Assembly: GCA_965200945.1 (NCBI GenBank)
Contig: OZ241749.1
Location: 868,001 to 932,000, forward strand
Direction: 5' to 3'
Source of the DNA: JADCRZ01 sp965200945
Lineage (GTDB): Bacteria > Bacteroidota > Bacteroidia > Chitinophagales > Chitinophagaceae
DNA length: 64,000 bases
Shown in pieces: positions 61,611 to 64,000 of this stretch; positions within the stretch are counted from its first letter, which is position 1; every line of letters begins with the position of its first letter. A program made the translations under genes and the position numbers. Under the pieces are notes generated by a model. It saw nothing but the letters and a program-made list of their open reading frames with translations. It had not been told where the DNA came from and did no database searches.

Positions 61611-62153
61611 ATGCAAGTATTTAGTAAGGACACTAGCAAGTGGAATATTATTCGCTCAAAGCAAGGGCAAGAGAAAAAAGTTTCTCTTCATCTTTCTCGA
61701 AAAAATATCCTCAACTTTTGCCCTTATTTTTTGCCGACCCAGGATAATTTCACTTCGAGAAAACCTATATCTAGTCCACTTTTCCCTGCTTGCATATTTG
61801 TAAATCTAAGAAGTGACCAGACGAGCAAGGTTCTGAAGATAAGAGGGGTTGAAGGGTACCTGTTTTCACTGGGAAAACGCACCTCTATTCCGGATGAGAT
61901 CATCCAGTTACTTGAACACATAGTTCAAGAAACAAAAATCTTGCAAGTACACAGATTGCCGGTTGATTTTTTTTCAAAAGAAAACGTTCTGGTTAAAACC
62001 GAAAATTATCATCATTCGGTCGTTCCATCGACGAATCCGCCAATCAAAGTAACATTGCCAACCCTTGGGATCACGTTGCTGTTTCAACAGGAAAGTTATA
62101 AAACAAAATCACCATTTTATTCTCTTTTGAAACTAAAAGAGCAGCAGTTATGA
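61611..62153 (+). CDS. UpxY/RfaH-type NusG-like transcription antiterminator
   Basis: 180 residues. The N-terminal NGN domain is recognisable from WNIIRSKQGQEKKVSLHLSR, NFCPYFLPTQ, KPISSPLFPACIFVNL and IRGVEGYLFSLGKRTSIPDE. The C-terminal part is shorter and diverged from a normal KOW domain (about 125-180, KVTLPTLGITLLFQQE). In Bacteroides, UpxY proteins let RNA polymerase read through their own capsule operons. Here it stands at the head of the rightward part of the polysaccharide locus. Confidence 0.88.
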   Translation: MQVFSKDTSKWNIIRSKQGQEKKVSLHLSRKNILNFCPYFLPTQDNFTSRKPISSPLFPACIFVNLRSDQTSKVLKIRGVEGYLFSLGKRTSIPDEIIQLLEHIVQETKILQVHRLPVDFFSKENVLVKTENYHHSVVPSTNPPIKVTLPTLGITLLFQQESYKTKSPFYSLLKLKEQQL

Positions 62154-62301
62154 ATACCGGACCTCGGGCTTTACTGGTTGAATAATAATCTGAAATCCTC
62201 GGCAATAGTCATCATAATCAAACTAATAAATGTTCATCTGCAACAGGAAACAAATGCCATGTTAACACGGTGAAAATGTAATCTATCTAAACTAAAAAAG
62301 C

Positions 62302-63369
62302 ATGAAAAAAGTAATCGTTACTGGCTCATCTGGCCTTATTGGATCAGAGGTATGTAAACACTTGCATAGTTTGGGATGGGAAATTTTTGGTATAGACAGC
62401 AATCAAAGAGCAGTCTTTTTTGGTTCCAAAGGAGATACCAAATGGAATCAAAAATCATTAGAGGAGTCTCTGGTTAACTTCACGCATTTTGATTTAGATA
62501 TACGAAACCGGTCTGGAGTGCAAAAATATATTAAAGAGATAGCCCCGGATGCGATCGTGCACACAGCAGCACAGCCCAGCCATGATAGAGCGGCTGATAT
62601 ACCCTTCGAAGACTTTGACACCAATGCCGTAGGTACTTTTAATATGCTGGAAGCAACCCGGCAATACTCGACGACTATTCCTTTTGTACATCTGTCTACG
62701 AATAAGGTGTATGGTGATGCGCCAAATAAAATTCCTATGATCGAACAAGAGATGCGCTGGGAATATGCAGATAGTACATTTCTCAACGGCATATCAGAGA
62801 ATTTTTCTATTGATCAAAGCAAACACTCGCTATTCGGCGCTTCGAAAGTTGCCGCTGACATCTGTGTTCAGGAGTATGGCCGCTATTTCGGCATGCCTAC
62901 ATGCGTCTTGCGTGGCGGATGCTTAACCGGGCCTAATCATTCAGGAGTAGAACTTCATGGGTTCCTGAGCTACCTCGTAAAATGTAACCTCCAGGAGAAT
63001 TTGTATACAATTTTTGGGTACAAAGGCAAACAGGTTAGAGATAATATTCACAGTTATGATGTTTCCAGGTTCATTGAAGAATTCATTGAAAATCCCCGCG
63101 TTGGTGAAGTGTACAATCTGGGCGGCGGAAAAAATAATACATGTTCGATTTTAGAAGCATTTGAAATAACTGAAAGATTTTCAGGAAAAGAGATGCGGTA
63201 CGTGTATAATGAAAAGAATCGCGAAGGCGACCATATCTGCTATTACAGCAACCTGGATAAAATAAAGAGTCATTACCCAAACTGGGATATTACCGTTACA
63301 CTGGAAGATACCATCAGTCAGATCGTCGAATCTTGGAAAGCCCGCATTTCCGATACGGTGTTGGTGTAA
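62302..63369 (+). CDS. NAD-dependent nucleotide-sugar epimerase/dehydratase (CDP-paratose 2-epimerase-like)
   Basis: 355 residues; extended SDR. NAD-binding motif VTGSSGLIGSEVC (6-18), HTAAQPSHDRAADIPFEDFD (87-106), VHLSTNKVYGD (129-139) and the region of the active-site YxxxK, which reads HSLFGASKVAAD, so Phe178 stands where Tyr is usual while Lys182 is kept. I recall close relatives with the same FGASK string, which would make it a subfamily trait. The sugar substrate is unknown. Base composition is lower in GC than most of the window. Confidence 0.88.
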   Translation: MKKVIVTGSSGLIGSEVCKHLHSLGWEIFGIDSNQRAVFFGSKGDTKWNQKSLEESLVNFTHFDLDIRNRSGVQKYIKEIAPDAIVHTAAQPSHDRAADIPFEDFDTNAVGTFNMLEATRQYSTTIPFVHLSTNKVYGDAPNKIPMIEQEMRWEYADSTFLNGISENFSIDQSKHSLFGASKVAADICVQEYGRYFGMPTCVLRGGCLTGPNHSGVELHGFLSYLVKCNLQENLYTIFGYKGKQVRDNIHSYDVSRFIEEFIENPRVGEVYNLGGGKNNTCSILEAFEITERFSGKEMRYVYNEKNREGDHICYYSNLDKIKSHYPNWDITVTLEDTISQIVESWKARISDTVLV

Positions 63370-63487
63370 ATTCGGATAAAAGGTGGCCTCTAAAGGCCGC
63401 TTCAGTCGATCTGTTTGAAATTGGAAGATGGTGTCGGTAAGGGGATCTGGAAATCATCTTGAAATTAGAATCATACACTTTGATCAT

Positions 63488-64000
63488 ATGTTAATGAAGA
63501 AACAATTGTTTACAGTCAATTATACATTGGCCAATTATCAACAAGCTTCTGATTTTATAATTGAAAAGGCGAAGAGTCGCTCCAGTTTTGCCGTCAGTGC
63601 CCTGGCAGTGCATGGATTGATTGAAACCGTATGGGATGACAAGTTCAAAGAGACGGTTGAGCGCATAGACATGGTGGTGCCAGATGGTCAGCCTGTCAAA
63701 TGGGCGCTGAACAGCTTTTACCAGGCAGGGTTGGGCGATAGGGTAGCCGGCCCGATCCTTACCAAGCATGTGCTCTTCAAAGCCAATCAACAAGGTCTGA
63801 ACCTTTATCTCTACGGCAGTACCAGCTCGACGCTCGACAAGCTGCAGTCTTTCATCAAACTGGATTACCCGCACATAAAGATTTGCGGCATTCACCCGGA
63901 TCGCTTTAGAGAGGCAACGCCGGAAGAAGACCAGCAAGATATAGAGGCGATCAATCGCAGCAACGCTCATATTGTTCTTGTTGGACGGGGATGTCCCCGG
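63488..64000 (+). CDS. WecG/TagA/CpsF-family glycosyltransferase, 3' end outside window
   Basis: The first 171 codons of a gene running off the window edge. An ATG at 63488 (or 63494, MKKQLFTV) opens the frame. VVPDGQPVKWALN (about 63-75), RVAGPILTKHVL (about 84-96) and LYLYGSTSSTLDKLQSF are the WecG/TagA/CpsF signature blocks; LVGRGCPR at the very end is the start of the GxPxQE motif. The family adds the second sugar (ManNAc-type or GlcNAc-type) to an undecaprenyl-linked primer, consistent with the surrounding polysaccharide locus. Confidence 0.88.
   Translation, partial: MLMKKQLFTVNYTLANYQQASDFIIEKAKSRSSFAVSALAVHGLIETVWDDKFKETVERIDMVVPDGQPVKWALNSFYQAGLGDRVAGPILTKHVLFKANQQGLNLYLYGSTSSTLDKLQSFIKLDYPHIKICGIHPDRFREATPEEDQQDIEAINRSNAHIVLVGRGCPR

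Noticed and set aside
1..64000. CRISPR arrays, complete insertion sequences, prophage genes, rRNA
   Set aside because: No regularly spaced repeats, transposase, integrase, phage structural genes or rRNA-like sequence were seen.

Overview
The window looks like a chromosomal segment of a Bacteroidota bacterium, most likely of the family Chitinophagaceae. Evidence: a 2395-residue SprA (the outer-membrane translocon of type IX secretion) directly behind ruvA, a NusG-like UpxY antiterminator at a polysaccharide locus, BatA/DUF58/MoxR, DUF4142 and DUF4159 genes, -7 promoter boxes resembling TAnnTTTG, and few Shine-Dalgarno sequences. Base composition is near 50% GC in most of the window and clearly lower at 60.6-63.4 kb. 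I could run no database search, so family names rest on motifs and recall.

Layout. 0-5.3 kb: plant-polysaccharide genes (an edge-truncated clan GH-A glycosidase, then a GH28 polygalacturonase and a GH105 unsaturated-uronyl hydrolase), and a small lipoprotein. 5.3-17.2 kb: rpiA, then what reads as a complete reductive pyrimidine catabolic set (semialdehyde dehydrogenase, beta-alanine-type aminotransferase, NCS1 permease, dihydropyrimidinase, beta-ureidopropionase, PreT, PreA), interrupted by an opposite-strand methyltransferase and a repeat-bearing spacer. 17.2-22.5 kb: FMN reductase, an orphan protein, a DUF4142 lipoprotein, a GH43 arabinanase, fabH, ruvA. 22.5-29.7 kb: sprA. 29.7-32.3 kb: an SDR, L-rhamnose mutarotase and an MFS carrier. 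32.4-37.1 kb: a TldD-PmbA-TldD trio. 37.2-45.4 kb: a MoxR/DUF58/BatA membrane-stress operon with a divergent DUF4159 gene. 45.4-46.3 kb: a gene-free block full of palindromes and dispersed repeats. 46.3-52.1 kb: pdhA, a TPR membrane protein, ribH, a LutA-like protein, a b-type cytochrome, a candidate structured RNA, an EVE-domain protein and a cysteine-free sirtuin.

52.1-64 kb: a surface-polysaccharide locus. A leftward operon encodes a glycosyltransferase, an ABC exporter pair of Wzm/Wzt type, a pyruvyltransferase, two more glycosyltransferases and a glycosyltransferase-methyltransferase fusion. A 1-kb AT-rich spacer separates it from a rightward set: UpxY antiterminator, a nucleotide-sugar epimerase and a WecG/TagA/CpsF transferase cut by the window end. 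This suggests ABC-exported glycan synthesis with a possible methyl cap read by the ATPase C-terminal domain.

The least explained signals are the minus-strand structured RNA with its own terminator at 50.2-50.5 kb, the dispersed intergenic repeat shared by 9.2 and 45.8 kb, the GTGCCAC palindromes, the TldD trio with Tat signals on only two members, and the frequent TTG/GTG starts.
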